NCBI RefSeq assembly: GCF_014697075.1
Contig: NZ_JACJRE010000023.1
Coordinates: 53,488-117,487 of the forward strand
Direction of reading: 5' to 3'
DNA from: Tolypothrix sp. FACHB-123
GTDB lineage: Bacteria; Cyanobacteriota; Cyanobacteriia; Cyanobacteriales; Nostocaceae
DNA: 64,000 nt
The notes under the pieces are model-generated. The model saw only the letters and a program-made list of their open reading frames with translations, searched no databases and had not been told where the DNA came from. The translations under genes were made by a program, and so were the position numbers. Position 1 is the stretch's first letter, and each line of letters begins with the position of its first letter. Positions 8,550 through 16,120 of the stretch are shown here, piece by piece.

Positions 8550-8912
8550 TACTCATTTTTATATTTTGTGTAAACAAAAATAGCGATCGCTTTCTCATTT
8601 ATCTAAATCAAGTACTCATTTTCATGTTTTCAGTAAGCCAAAAGCCATTTCACTTTCTCGTTAAGCCTTTTCGCCTTCTCATTTTAGTGTTTTCCGCAAG
8701 TGAAATACCATTTCACCTACTCAAAAAGCCTTAACACTTACTCATTTCGGTGAATCACACACTCATTTTGGTGTTTTCCGCAGGTAAAAAGCCTTAACAC
8801 TTACTCATTTCGGTGAATCGCGCACTCATTTTGGTGTTTTCCGCAGGTAAAAAGCCTTAACACTTACTCATTTCGGTGAATCGCGCACTCATTTTGGTGT
8901 TTTCCGCAGGTA
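8550..8912. repeat. 21-bp phased tandem array (17 units, partly in 63-bp higher-order units)
   Basis: Seventeen consecutive 21-bp modules fit without slippage from 8550 to 8906. Early units are diverged (for example TACTCATTTTTATATTTTGTG without its last base). From 8760 on, three module types (CACTCATTTTGGTG..., CAGGTAAAAAGCC..., TACTCATTTCGGTG...) repeat as near-identical 63-bp blocks starting at 8760, 8823 and 8886. The array is cut off mid-unit by the 108-bp element. All minus-strand frames contain stops, so a coding origin is unlikely. Confidence 0.9.
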
Positions 8913-9020
8913 AGGGACTTCCAACTAAAAAAATATCCCGTCGCTGAGTAGTCAGGGAGCAGGGGGAGAAAGAAAAATATTATCTGAGTAAATTGGATAA
9001 TTTATTTTCTGGAAGTCCCT
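8913..9020. mobile_element. 108-bp inverted-repeat element (AGGGACTTCCA...TGGAAGTCCCT)
   Basis: The perfect 11-bp terminal inverted repeat AGGGACTTCCA / TGGAAGTCCCT extends imperfectly to about 25 bp (TATCC / GGATAA). It has a purine-rich interior and no ORF. It appears inserted in the 21-bp array: the array stops at CAGGTA (8912), and array-like sequence (TGCTCAAAAATTGCG) resumes after 9035. Confidence 0.75.
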
Positions 9021-9281
9021 AAAAAAGTATATTGCTTGCTCAAAAATTGCGATGTCGGACAATAAGTGGCTGTGTAGCTAAGCTTTGTTGTTTTGTGCAA
9101 TGCCGAAGGCGGGCTACGCCTACGCACTTATTCTCAAATCAAATTGGATAATTGAAGGTAGAAGCCTAAAAGGTAGTGACACTGTATGTTAAAAAATACG
9201 TCATATTTTTAACATATATAGAATCCGATTAAAATATGTATTATGAGAACCAAAGCCTAATTAACCATGAGTGTCATAGTG

Positions 9282-9417
9282 CAATACAGTTCAGTTAGCG
9301 CCAAAAACCTTAAGTTGCGTAGGTTGGGTTGAGGAACGAAACCCAACATTTTCAGGAGTTTGTTGGGTTTCACTTCGTTCAACCCAACCTACAATTATCC
9401 TTAACTGAACCGTATTG
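9282..9417. mobile_element. 136-bp MITE with 10-bp target-site duplication
   Basis: Terminal inverted repeats CAATACAGTTCAGTTA and TAACTGAACCGTATTG surround the GTAGGTTGGGTT palindrome. The element is flanked by the perfect direct repeat TGTCATAGTG (9272-9281 and 9418-9427). Length and termini match the copy at 24051-24187, which also has a 10-bp duplication. There is no coding capacity, so a transposase would have to act in trans. Confidence 0.9.
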
Positions 9418-9539
9418 TGTCATAGTGTTAATCTGGGTATTAGCGGTGAGTATAATTTCGTAGTCAGAAATTAAAGCCTGTTTTTTCAGTACTAGCATGA
9501 CTCACATTATCAACCATCAGTTTTAGCAAAATATTTAAG

Positions 9540-9899
9540 ATGTCAGAATTTAGAAATCTTCCAGAATGGGATAAAGCCCATGAACTTACAGTAGCAGTTT
9601 ATGATTTAACCAGAAATTTTCCCGACGATGAATTACTAGGTTTAACGCAACAAATACGTTTAGCTGCTTCTGCTGTCCCGATTAAAATTGCTCAGGGAAG
9701 CCATCGCGATGAAATAGAAGCAAAACTAGATTTTTTGGAAATGGCTAGAGATGCAGCCATAGAGATGGAATATTACTTGCTGCTGTGTTATGAGTTAGAA
9801 CTGGTGCAACCTTCAGATTACGATCGCCTTGTCAGCGGCATCGTGGAAGTGAAAGAATTACTAGAAAATACGATTGAGAAACTCAGCCGCAATTATTAA
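9540..9899 (+). CDS. Four-helix-bundle protein (S23 / 23S rRNA intervening-sequence family)
   Basis: A 119-residue, mostly alpha-helical protein with family features LPEWDKAHELTVAVYDLTR..., LTQQIRLAASAVPIKIAQG and FLEMARDAAIEMEYYLLLCYEL. Members form small pentameric helical bundles; their biochemical role is not established. It overlaps the JAMM gene by one base (TAATG at 9897-9901), which indicates translational coupling, so the two are probably co-expressed. Confidence 0.85.
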   Translation: MSEFRNLPEWDKAHELTVAVYDLTRNFPDDELLGLTQQIRLAASAVPIKIAQGSHRDEIEAKLDFLEMARDAAIEMEYYLLLCYELELVQPSDYDRLVSGIVEVKELLENTIEKLSRNY

Positions 9900-10357
9900 T
9901 GATTCTGCGACTTCTTCCCCAACACCAAGAAATTATCCGTAGCCATGCCGAAAGCGCTTACCCCGATGAATGTTGCGGTATAATTTTGGGTCACGGGTTG
10001 AGTGAAAGCAAAACTGTTGTGGAAGTGATGCCCACAGAAAATGCCTGGAATAATACAATAGATGATTTCCCAGGCGATCGCACTCAGGAGACCCCACGCC
10101 GAAGATATGCGATCGCACCTCAAGTAATGTTACAAGCACAAAGAACAGCCCGCGATCGCGCCTTGAATATTATCGGTATTTACCATTCCCACCCCGACGC
10201 ACCCGCTATACCTTCCGAATGCGATCGCCTCTATGCTTGGCCTGAATACTCGTATATAATAGTTTCCGTTCAAAAAGGCAAAGCGGAAAAACTCCAAAGC
10301 TGGAGTCTAGATGATAATCATCAATTCCAACTAGAAGTAATTAACAACATAATTTGA
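9899..10357 (+). CDS. JAMM/MPN+ (M67) metallopeptidase, Mec-like
   Basis: A 152-residue zinc isopeptidase of the type that acts on C-termini of ubiquitin-like sulfur carriers (for example Mec on CysO-cysteine in Mycobacterium). The JAMM motif is complete: E24 (DECCG), then H96-S97-H98-P (YHSHPDAPAIPS) and D109. Its start codon overlaps the stop of the upstream gene. It lies 66 bp before a MoeZ-like E1/rhodanese fusion on the same strand, which fits a shared ubiquitin-like sulfur-transfer pathway. No CysO/MoaD/ThiS carrier or cysteine synthase is visible nearby. Confidence 0.9.
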   Translation: MILRLLPQHQEIIRSHAESAYPDECCGIILGHGLSESKTVVEVMPTENAWNNTIDDFPGDRTQETPRRRYAIAPQVMLQAQRTARDRALNIIGIYHSHPDAPAIPSECDRLYAWPEYSYIIVSVQKGKAEKLQSWSLDDNHQFQLEVINNII

Positions 10358-10423
10358 ACAACTGCTGAATACGGATATCATTTTTCGCTACGATTAATAA
10401 TCCGCCCTCCACGGAAAATTGCT

Positions 10424-11596
10424 ATGCTCAATCCCAATCTGGAAGAAATCCAGTTAACCAAAGACGATTACGAACGCTACTCCCGCCACCTAATTTTGCC
10501 GGAAGTGGGACTAGAAGGACAAAAACGCCTCAAAGCCGCCAGTGTACTCTGTATCGGTACAGGTGGACTTGGTGCGCCACTGCTGTTATATTTGGCAGCT
10601 GCGGGTGTTGGTCGCATTGGTATTGTTGATTTTGATGTCGTTGATACATCTAACCTGCAACGCCAAGTGATTCACGGTACATCCTGGGTAGGTAAACCCA
10701 AGATTCAATCAGCTAAAGAGCGAATTTTAGAGATTAATCCCTATTGTCAAGTCGATCTGCATGAAGTTCGCCTTAGTTCCGAAAATGCTCTGAGTATTTT
10801 GGAAGCCTATGATATTGTCGTCGATGGAACTGATAACTTCCCCACTAGGTATTTAGTTAACGACGCTTGCGTGTTGCTGAACAAGCCTAACGTTTACGGT
10901 TCGATTTTCCGCTTTGAAGGACAAGCCACCGTATTTAACTATGAAGGCGGGCCGAATTATCGTGACTTGTATCCCGAACCACCACCACCAGGAATGGTTC
11001 CCTCCTGTGCAGAAGGTGGGGTGTTAGGAATATTGCCGGGAATTATTGGCGTGATCCAAGCCACAGAAACTGTCAAAATTATTCTGGGACAAGGTAACAC
11101 TTTAAGCGGACGATTGCTGCTATACAACGCCTTAGAAATGAAATTCCGGGAGTTGAAACTGCGTCCTAACCCCATTCGCCCAGTCATTGAAAAACTAATA
11201 GACTACGAAGAATTCTGCGGTATTCCCCAAGCGAAAGCTGAAGAAGCGAAACAGCAGCAGGAAATTCAAGAAATGACTGTGACAGAATTGAAACAGTTAT
11301 TAGATAGCGGCGCAAAAGACTTTGTACTGTTGGATGTACGTAACCCCCATGAATACGAAATCGCCAAAATTCCTGGTTCTGTTTTAGTACCATTACCAGA
11401 TATTGAAAATGGTAATGGCGTGCAAAAGGTAAAAGAAATCCTCAACGGACACCGCTTAATCGCTCATTGTAAATTGGGCGGGCGATCGGCAAAAGCCCTA
11501 AGTATTCTTAAAGATGCAGGGATTGTCGGAACAAACGTCAAAGGCGGAATTACCGCATGGAGTCGGGAAGTAGATTCTTCAGTTCCTGAATATTAA
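10424..11596 (+). CDS. moeB: MoeB/MoeZ-type adenylyltransferase-rhodanese fusion
   Basis: A 390-residue E1-like enzyme. The N-terminal ThiF domain adenylates the C-terminal glycine of a ubiquitin-like sulfur carrier: nucleotide loop GTGGLG at 45-50, the N-L-Q-R-Q motif near 78, D-G-T-D-N at 134-138, cysteine C195 in PSCAEGG. The C-terminal rhodanese domain (about 285-390) carries the persulfide cysteine C349 in AHCKLGGRS. The two zinc CxxC pairs of E. coli MoeB are absent: the first is replaced by NYRDLYPEPPPPG, as in mycobacterial MoeZ. It probably serves molybdopterin and/or thio-cofactor or cysteine synthesis with the adjacent JAMM protease. Confidence 0.92.
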   Translation: MLNPNLEEIQLTKDDYERYSRHLILPEVGLEGQKRLKAASVLCIGTGGLGAPLLLYLAAAGVGRIGIVDFDVVDTSNLQRQVIHGTSWVGKPKIQSAKERILEINPYCQVDLHEVRLSSENALSILEAYDIVVDGTDNFPTRYLVNDACVLLNKPNVYGSIFRFEGQATVFNYEGGPNYRDLYPEPPPPGMVPSCAEGGVLGILPGIIGVIQATETVKIILGQGNTLSGRLLLYNALEMKFRELKLRPNPIRPVIEKLIDYEEFCGIPQAKAEEAKQQQEIQEMTVTELKQLLDSGAKDFVLLDVRNPHEYEIAKIPGSVLVPLPDIENGNGVQKVKEILNGHRLIAHCKLGGRSAKALSILKDAGIVGTNVKGGITAWSREVDSSVPEY

Positions 11597-11645
11597 ATTT
11601 CTAGATTCTACATTACCAACTTGGATCAAATATAAGCGATTATAG

Positions 11646-11664
11646 GGCACAGCAATGCTGTGCC
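11646..11664 (+). repeat. Small hairpin GGCACAGC/GCTGTGCC upstream of SLH gene
   Basis: GGCACAGC-AAT-GCTGTGCC is a perfect 8-bp stem. It contains the ATG at 11655, which makes that ATG an unlikely start and favours the one at 11676. Confidence 0.55.
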
Positions 11665-11675
11665 ATTATCTCTGG

Positions 11676-13565
11676 ATGCGACTGACACTAATATTCGCCT
11701 CAATTTTTACCTTATCAAATCCCATCATCCTCGCCTTTTCTGATACCCAAAAATATTGGGCAAAAGATTGCGTTCAACAATTAGGAGAACGTAAATTAAT
11801 TACAGGCTATCCCGATGGTAGTTTTCGACCAGAAGCAACGGTAACAAGGGCGGAAGCAGCAGTATTAATGTTAAATGCTTTCCCCGATGCACCAATCAGG
11901 CGCAGTGCAATTACATTTAAAGATGTACCTGTTAATTATTGGGCAAATAAAGCAATTACCACTGCTTATCAAAAAGGCTTTTTCTCTGGTTATCCTGGGG
12001 GAATTTTTCAACCAAATCAACCAATTCCTCGCGCCCAAATTATTGGTGTTGTGGCTGGGGGGAAAAATTATAGTCCTGTATCTAACCCAGCGCAGACATT
12101 AAAACAGTATTTTGAAGATGCGGCGCAAATTCCTAACTATGCTCAAAGTGCGATCGCATCTGCTACCATCAACAGTATTGTCGTCAACTATCCCCAAGTT
12201 AAACAGCTAAAACCCCAGCAAAGCGCCACCAGAGGCGAAGTAGCAGCTTTGATGTGTCGGGCGTTAAATATCTACACCGTACCCCCACAATATATAGCTG
12301 GTGTGGAAGTCCAACCACAAGAAGTCCGCCCTTTACCGGGAAAACTCGATAATATCCCTACTTTTAATAGTAATAGTCCAGAATTAGTCACTACTGAAGG
12401 AATTTTACTCTCTACCTTCCCCCCAGATAATAAACAAGCTCCAGAAGCACACCTTAATTATCCCTTTTCTGGGAGATTTGATGTATTTGCCCATCATATC
12501 GTCAGGGCGGAAACCCCAGCCCAAAGTCGCACTGTTTACCAAGGAATCATCGTCTACAATCCAGGGAATGAACCTGTCACACTGCAAGTATTACACGCCG
12601 CCAGTTACCTTTCTTCTGAAGCACCGTTTATTGCTTTACCGGATATGGTAGACAATTCCCAAAGTACAGTTTACGCTGGCCCTGGTAGTAGGACAATGAA
12701 TGATGTACTACGAGGAATTAGGCAGAGTAATTTCAGTGAAAAGCTGGTAATTGAACCAGGAAAAACCCAAATATTAGCGAATTTACCCATACCTGTACAA
12801 GCTCCCTCTTCTAATGGTCGCACAACGATGATGCGATTAGCGAGCGATCGCCCAATTTATCTGGCAAACTTAGCTAAAAATAGCTCTACAGCTCCTACTG
12901 TGGCTGAATGGCAAAGGCTGTTAGATACAGGCAGTTTAGCAGGAAAACGCGATCCCATTCCCACCCCTCTCGACCCTCCCAGGGAACCGACGGTATTTAG
13001 CCGCGTTGCTGGTGTCTCCCAAGGGGCGCAATGGCAAGCTAATCTGACGGATAATGCTAATGTGTCCGAGTTAACCATACCCCAACCCGGAAAAGCTTTT
13101 GCTTATCCTTTAGGAACTGTGCATTTAATCACCCTTAGCACCGGGCAAATACAGAGTGCGCCAATGTTGAAACGCTATCCTGATACAGCGTATTTTGCTC
13201 ACAGTAACTATGGTGTCGAGTACAATTTGACTTTACCGTTACGTAATAGTAGTAATCAAAGTCAGATAGTTACCGTATCAATGCATACACCTTTAAAAGA
13301 TGAAGGGGGAACCGATAGACTACTATTTTTAAAGCCAAGGATGGAACAGATATTTTTTCGCGGTACTGTGAGGGTGCGTTACACCGATGATAATGGTGGG
13401 GAAAAGACGCGCTATGTACATTTAGTACAACGTCGGGGACAAATGGGTGAACCTTTGGTGAGGTTGAAAATGTTAGCGGGAGAGCAGCGACAAGTACAGT
13501 TAGATTTTTTGTATCCTCCTGATTCTACGCCGCCGCAGGTGGTGACAGTGAGGACGGAGAGGTAA
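11676..13565 (+). CDS. SLH-domain, DUF3370-family exported protein
   Basis: An envelope protein of about 629 residues. From ATG 11676 the N-terminus MRLTLIFASIFTLSNPIILA is a signal peptide. Three S-layer-homology repeats follow (about residues 23-200; YWAKDCVQQLGERKLITGYPDGSF, YWANKAITTAYQKGFFSGYPGGIF and a weaker third), each with the DGSFRPEATVTRAE-type motif. The rest (about 235-629) corresponds to the DUF3370 region found in cyanobacteria, rich in predicted beta structure. SLH repeats suggest anchoring to peptidoglycan-linked polymer or the outer envelope. Function otherwise unknown. Confidence 0.85.
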   Translation: MRLTLIFASIFTLSNPIILAFSDTQKYWAKDCVQQLGERKLITGYPDGSFRPEATVTRAEAAVLMLNAFPDAPIRRSAITFKDVPVNYWANKAITTAYQKGFFSGYPGGIFQPNQPIPRAQIIGVVAGGKNYSPVSNPAQTLKQYFEDAAQIPNYAQSAIASATINSIVVNYPQVKQLKPQQSATRGEVAALMCRALNIYTVPPQYIAGVEVQPQEVRPLPGKLDNIPTFNSNSPELVTTEGILLSTFPPDNKQAPEAHLNYPFSGRFDVFAHHIVRAETPAQSRTVYQGIIVYNPGNEPVTLQVLHAASYLSSEAPFIALPDMVDNSQSTVYAGPGSRTMNDVLRGIRQSNFSEKLVIEPGKTQILANLPIPVQAPSSNGRTTMMRLASDRPIYLANLAKNSSTAPTVAEWQRLLDTGSLAGKRDPIPTPLDPPREPTVFSRVAGVSQGAQWQANLTDNANVSELTIPQPGKAFAYPLGTVHLITLSTGQIQSAPMLKRYPDTAYFAHSNYGVEYNLTLPLRNSSNQSQIVTVSMHTPLKDEGGTDRLLFLKPRMEQIFFRGTVRVRYTDDNGGEKTRYVHLVQRRGQMGEPLVRLKMLAGEQRQVQLDFLYPPDSTPPQVVTVRTER

Positions 13566-13652
13566 ATATCTCACACAGAGAAAACAGAGGCGCAGAGTTT
13601 TTTAGTTAGAGTTAAAACAGGTGGCTTTTGAGAGGGAGTAAGTTGCAAGTAT

Positions 13653-14192
13653 ATGACTCCTCAAGAATATCTGGAATGGGAAGTACGTCAAGAAATTAAA
13701 TACGAATATATTGATGGTGAAGTTTTCGCCATGACTGGGGGTACTCTTCCTCATAATGATATTGCTTTAAACTTGGCTTCAGCGTTAAAAAGCCATCTGC
13801 GGGGAAGTAGCTGTATTCCCTTTATGACTGCTGCAAAAGTAGCTGTGTCAGAGAATACCTTTCATTATCCTGATGTTGTAGTGAGTTGCGATGAACGAGA
13901 TAAACAAGCGATTCAATTTCTCCAGTATCCTTGTTTAATTGTGGAATTCCTTTCCCCAAGTACGGAAGCTTACGACAGGGGGGCTAAATTTACGCGGTAT
14001 CGCCGGATTGAAACTTTGCAAGAATATGTGCTGATTGATGCTGAGAAAATTGGTGTAGACTGTTTTCGCTTAAATGATAGAGGACTTTGGGAGTTACATC
14101 CTTATGAAGCAGGGGATGAAGTTCAGTTAACCAGCGTTGATTTTCGCTTTCCCATAGCTTTGCTGTATGAGAACGTGCAATTTCCTACGTAG
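13653..14192 (+). CDS. Uma2-family (DUF820) putative endonuclease
   Basis: A 179-residue protein of the large cyanobacterial Uma2 family, with a PD-(D/E)xK restriction-endonuclease fold. Visible motifs: YEYIDGEVFAMTGG near the N-terminus, HYPDVVVSCD (first acidic residue), and LIVEFLSPSTEAYDRGAKF with the E and K of the active site. Members occur in many paralogous copies per genome and their substrate is unknown. It is the last gene before the Dnd region and may be unrelated to it. Confidence 0.9.
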   Translation: MTPQEYLEWEVRQEIKYEYIDGEVFAMTGGTLPHNDIALNLASALKSHLRGSSCIPFMTAAKVAVSENTFHYPDVVVSCDERDKQAIQFLQYPCLIVEFLSPSTEAYDRGAKFTRYRRIETLQEYVLIDAEKIGVDCFRLNDRGLWELHPYEAGDEVQLTSVDFRFPIALLYENVQFPT

Positions 14193-14226
14193 GGTTTTTG
14201 AAATTGTAGCAGGTGCGGTGGGAAGA

Positions 14227-14299
14227 AAGAGCGATCGCTTGGATGTGGACATGAAGTAGTGCGTAGACGCAAAGCGGCTTGTCGTTAGACATCGCTCTT
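14227..14299. repeat. Inverted repeat AAGAGCGAT/ATCGCTCTT with short dispersed cyanobacterial repeat
   Basis: The arms AAGAGCGAT (14227-14235) and ATCGCTCTT (14291-14299) enclose a GTGCGTAGACGCAAAGCGGCTTG-like sequence related to the repeats at about 9108 and 32443. Located between the Uma2 and Dnd-associated genes. Confidence 0.6.
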
Positions 14300-14340
14300 T
14301 GGTTTCGGTTAAAATTGCCACAATGTAGATATGCAAATCA

Positions 14341-14814
14341 ATGGCTGAAACTGGCAGAATCAGGGTTGCAAAAGATAAAGCTGAGTTAGTCAAAGCTTTA
14401 ACATCCTCAGACGGGGAAACAGGGCCTTTTCAAACTTTTGCTGATGTAGTTGTCTTTGCAGCCGCTTTGGGTGTCAAGCATAAAAAGCGTGTTCCTTTGG
14501 GGGAAATTTCTAAAAGAGAACCTTCACCAATTAGAGTAGAATATTTTGCTTCGGTGGGAAATGATGTGGTGATTAAGTTACTGGGAATTACCGAAACTCA
14601 AGATATTAATATTTTATCTGCCTATGAGGAAGAATATGAAACTCAACGCAATCATATTTTTGAAGAGTATGCTAATGGTGGGCTAGAGATATTACAAAAT
14701 GAGTTACGTGGCGCAGTAGATTATTCTGAGCGTATTTTATTATTCTTAAGTTATCAACGCAACCAGCAAGAAGAACAGGAAGAGGAATTTGATTTAAGCA
14801 AATTCCTTTTTTGA
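14341..14814 (+). CDS. DNA phosphorothioation-associated protein 4
   Basis: A 157-residue protein resembling 'dnd system-associated protein 4': N-terminal RIRVAKDKAELVKALTSS, then GPFQTFADVVVFAAALGV, and an acidic C-terminus (QEEQEEEFDLSKFLF). Its biochemical role is unknown; the family is defined by co-occurrence with Dnd genes. Its end faces the end of the shorter DGQHR gene, 15 bp away (convergent), so there may be overlapping transcription. Assignment rests on sequence recall plus the adjacent dndB-like and dndC genes. Confidence 0.7.
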   Translation: MAETGRIRVAKDKAELVKALTSSDGETGPFQTFADVVVFAAALGVKHKKRVPLGEISKREPSPIRVEYFASVGNDVVIKLLGITETQDINILSAYEEEYETQRNHIFEEYANGGLEILQNELRGAVDYSERILLFLSYQRNQQEEQEEEFDLSKFLF

Positions 14815-14829
14815 GCTTGCGTATCCTTA

Positions 14830-16032
14830 TTAGAATGAATTATCTGTCCATCCTAATCTATCTTTAACTGTTTTTACTGCATCTGTTACTGCATTGGCAC
14901 CTGTAGATAGTTTATAACGCTTAGCTAGATTTTTAGGGTTAGGGTCTATCCTAATTAGATTATTTTGCCAAAGAGGATTCTCTCTTGTCCAATCTATCTG
15001 TGCAAGCTGAGAAACTTTATCTTCATCAAAATAATTACTATTTTTATCGTAAGTTAAGTATAGTAACCGACCTAAAACTTCTAGGCCAACACTCACACCT
15101 AGTAGACATTCCTCCTTAAATTTCTTGAGTTCAGAAGTAGTTAAATCAACTGCATTTGTCTCAGAAATATATCTTGTGTTACTGCATTCAAAGAAGAACT
15201 TATTCAGACAATTCGCTAGAGCATTAGATGAATTCTCCACATCATAGTCATGGAGTTCAGAATCAGGATTCTTTGTAAAAGCACAACTTACGGCTCGTGT
15301 TATGTAGTTATTTGTGTAAATAAATTTCTTTTGAATACGGGGAGAATCGTGAATTTTATCTGTTTTTTCATAAAATATTTTTACTTTCTTCACCAAGTTT
15401 TTAGTAATACCAACACGACCTTCAACTTCACCAAATGATAATAGTAATGCTTTACCTAGTGGTTTGGTTTGAGCCATATCTCCAAAATCTTTTCTACATT
15501 GGTCAATATCGTTTTCTAAGACCAGTGTAATCGGAAAATCATTATCACTAATTAAGGAACTTTCCTCACTTTCGATTAACTTTTGAATAGCTGTTTTACG
15601 ATGTTGTCCATCTGTAATTTCTAATTTTACATCACGAGGAATTACAACTATACAAATACCTCTGCCCAGTTCGAGAATTGTTATTTTATCTGCAGGTACA
15701 TTTGCTGTTAGCGTCCCTAAAATCCAAGGCTTTCCTTTTCGGGCTTGCTCTATAATATAATTTTTTATTTCCTCAGCGTGTCCTGGAACTTCTGGGCGTT
15801 GTTTCCCTAATTCAGGATCATCGTCCTTCGCAGGTTTTGCTACTAAAAGTGCTGGAAAGTCCTTAGCAGGTATATTTATTTGTAGCATTTTTCGCTTTCC
15901 TTGGCGAAACATCAGCCCCGGATAGCAGGAATCTCGATAATGTTCTTCAAAGAAAGGTGCAAGGAACGTACTAAACTGAGCTTTTACCTCTGGTGGAACG
16001 TGGTTGTTATTATTTTTATCTATTTGAGCCAT
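14830..16032 (-). CDS. DGQHR-domain protein (DndB family), shorter paralogue
   Basis: A 400-residue protein with the diagnostic D141-G-Q-H-R145 motif (KLEITDGQHRKTAI). DndB proteins are transcriptional repressors and modulators of dnd gene expression and of DNA phosphorothioation. Length is close to characterised DndB (about 360). It lies 88 bp downstream of a longer DGQHR paralogue on the same strand, so the two are probably one transcription unit running away from dndC. The C-terminus (LIRIDPNPKNLAKRYKLSTG) is lysine/arginine-rich. Which of the two paralogues is the true DndB orthologue cannot be decided here. Confidence 0.8.
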   Translation of the reverse strand: MAQIDKNNNNHVPPEVKAQFSTFLAPFFEEHYRDSCYPGLMFRQGKRKMLQINIPAKDFPALLVAKPAKDDDPELGKQRPEVPGHAEEIKNYIIEQARKGKPWILGTLTANVPADKITILELGRGICIVVIPRDVKLEITDGQHRKTAIQKLIESEESSLISDNDFPITLVLENDIDQCRKDFGDMAQTKPLGKALLLSFGEVEGRVGITKNLVKKVKIFYEKTDKIHDSPRIQKKFIYTNNYITRAVSCAFTKNPDSELHDYDVENSSNALANCLNKFFFECSNTRYISETNAVDLTTSELKKFKEECLLGVSVGLEVLGRLLYLTYDKNSNYFDEDKVSQLAQIDWTRENPLWQNNLIRIDPNPKNLAKRYKLSTGANAVTDAVKTVKDRLGWTDNSF

Positions 16033-16120
16033 ATATCAATCTGAATTCCGTAATTTTCACTTTCTGATACATTGTAGCTCGTAAAATCCCTATAATACAA
16101 CGCGGGGTTAACGCTGCTAG

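Larger units (their letters stand above)
8249..9539. other. 1.3-kb gene-free, repeat-rich region
   Basis: No convincing gene. It contains, in order: a large palindromic element (8348-8500), a 21-bp phased minisatellite (8550-8912), a 108-bp inverted-repeat element (8913-9020), a short cyanobacterial GCGGGCTACGCCTACGC-type repeat (about 9108-9127) and a 136-bp MITE (9282-9417). The open frame at 8396-8734 only reads through repeats. Confidence 0.8.

Noticed and set aside
8396-8734. 112-codon frame with heptad-like pattern
   Set aside because: It crosses a palindromic element and the diverged 21-bp array; no family resemblance or ribosome site.
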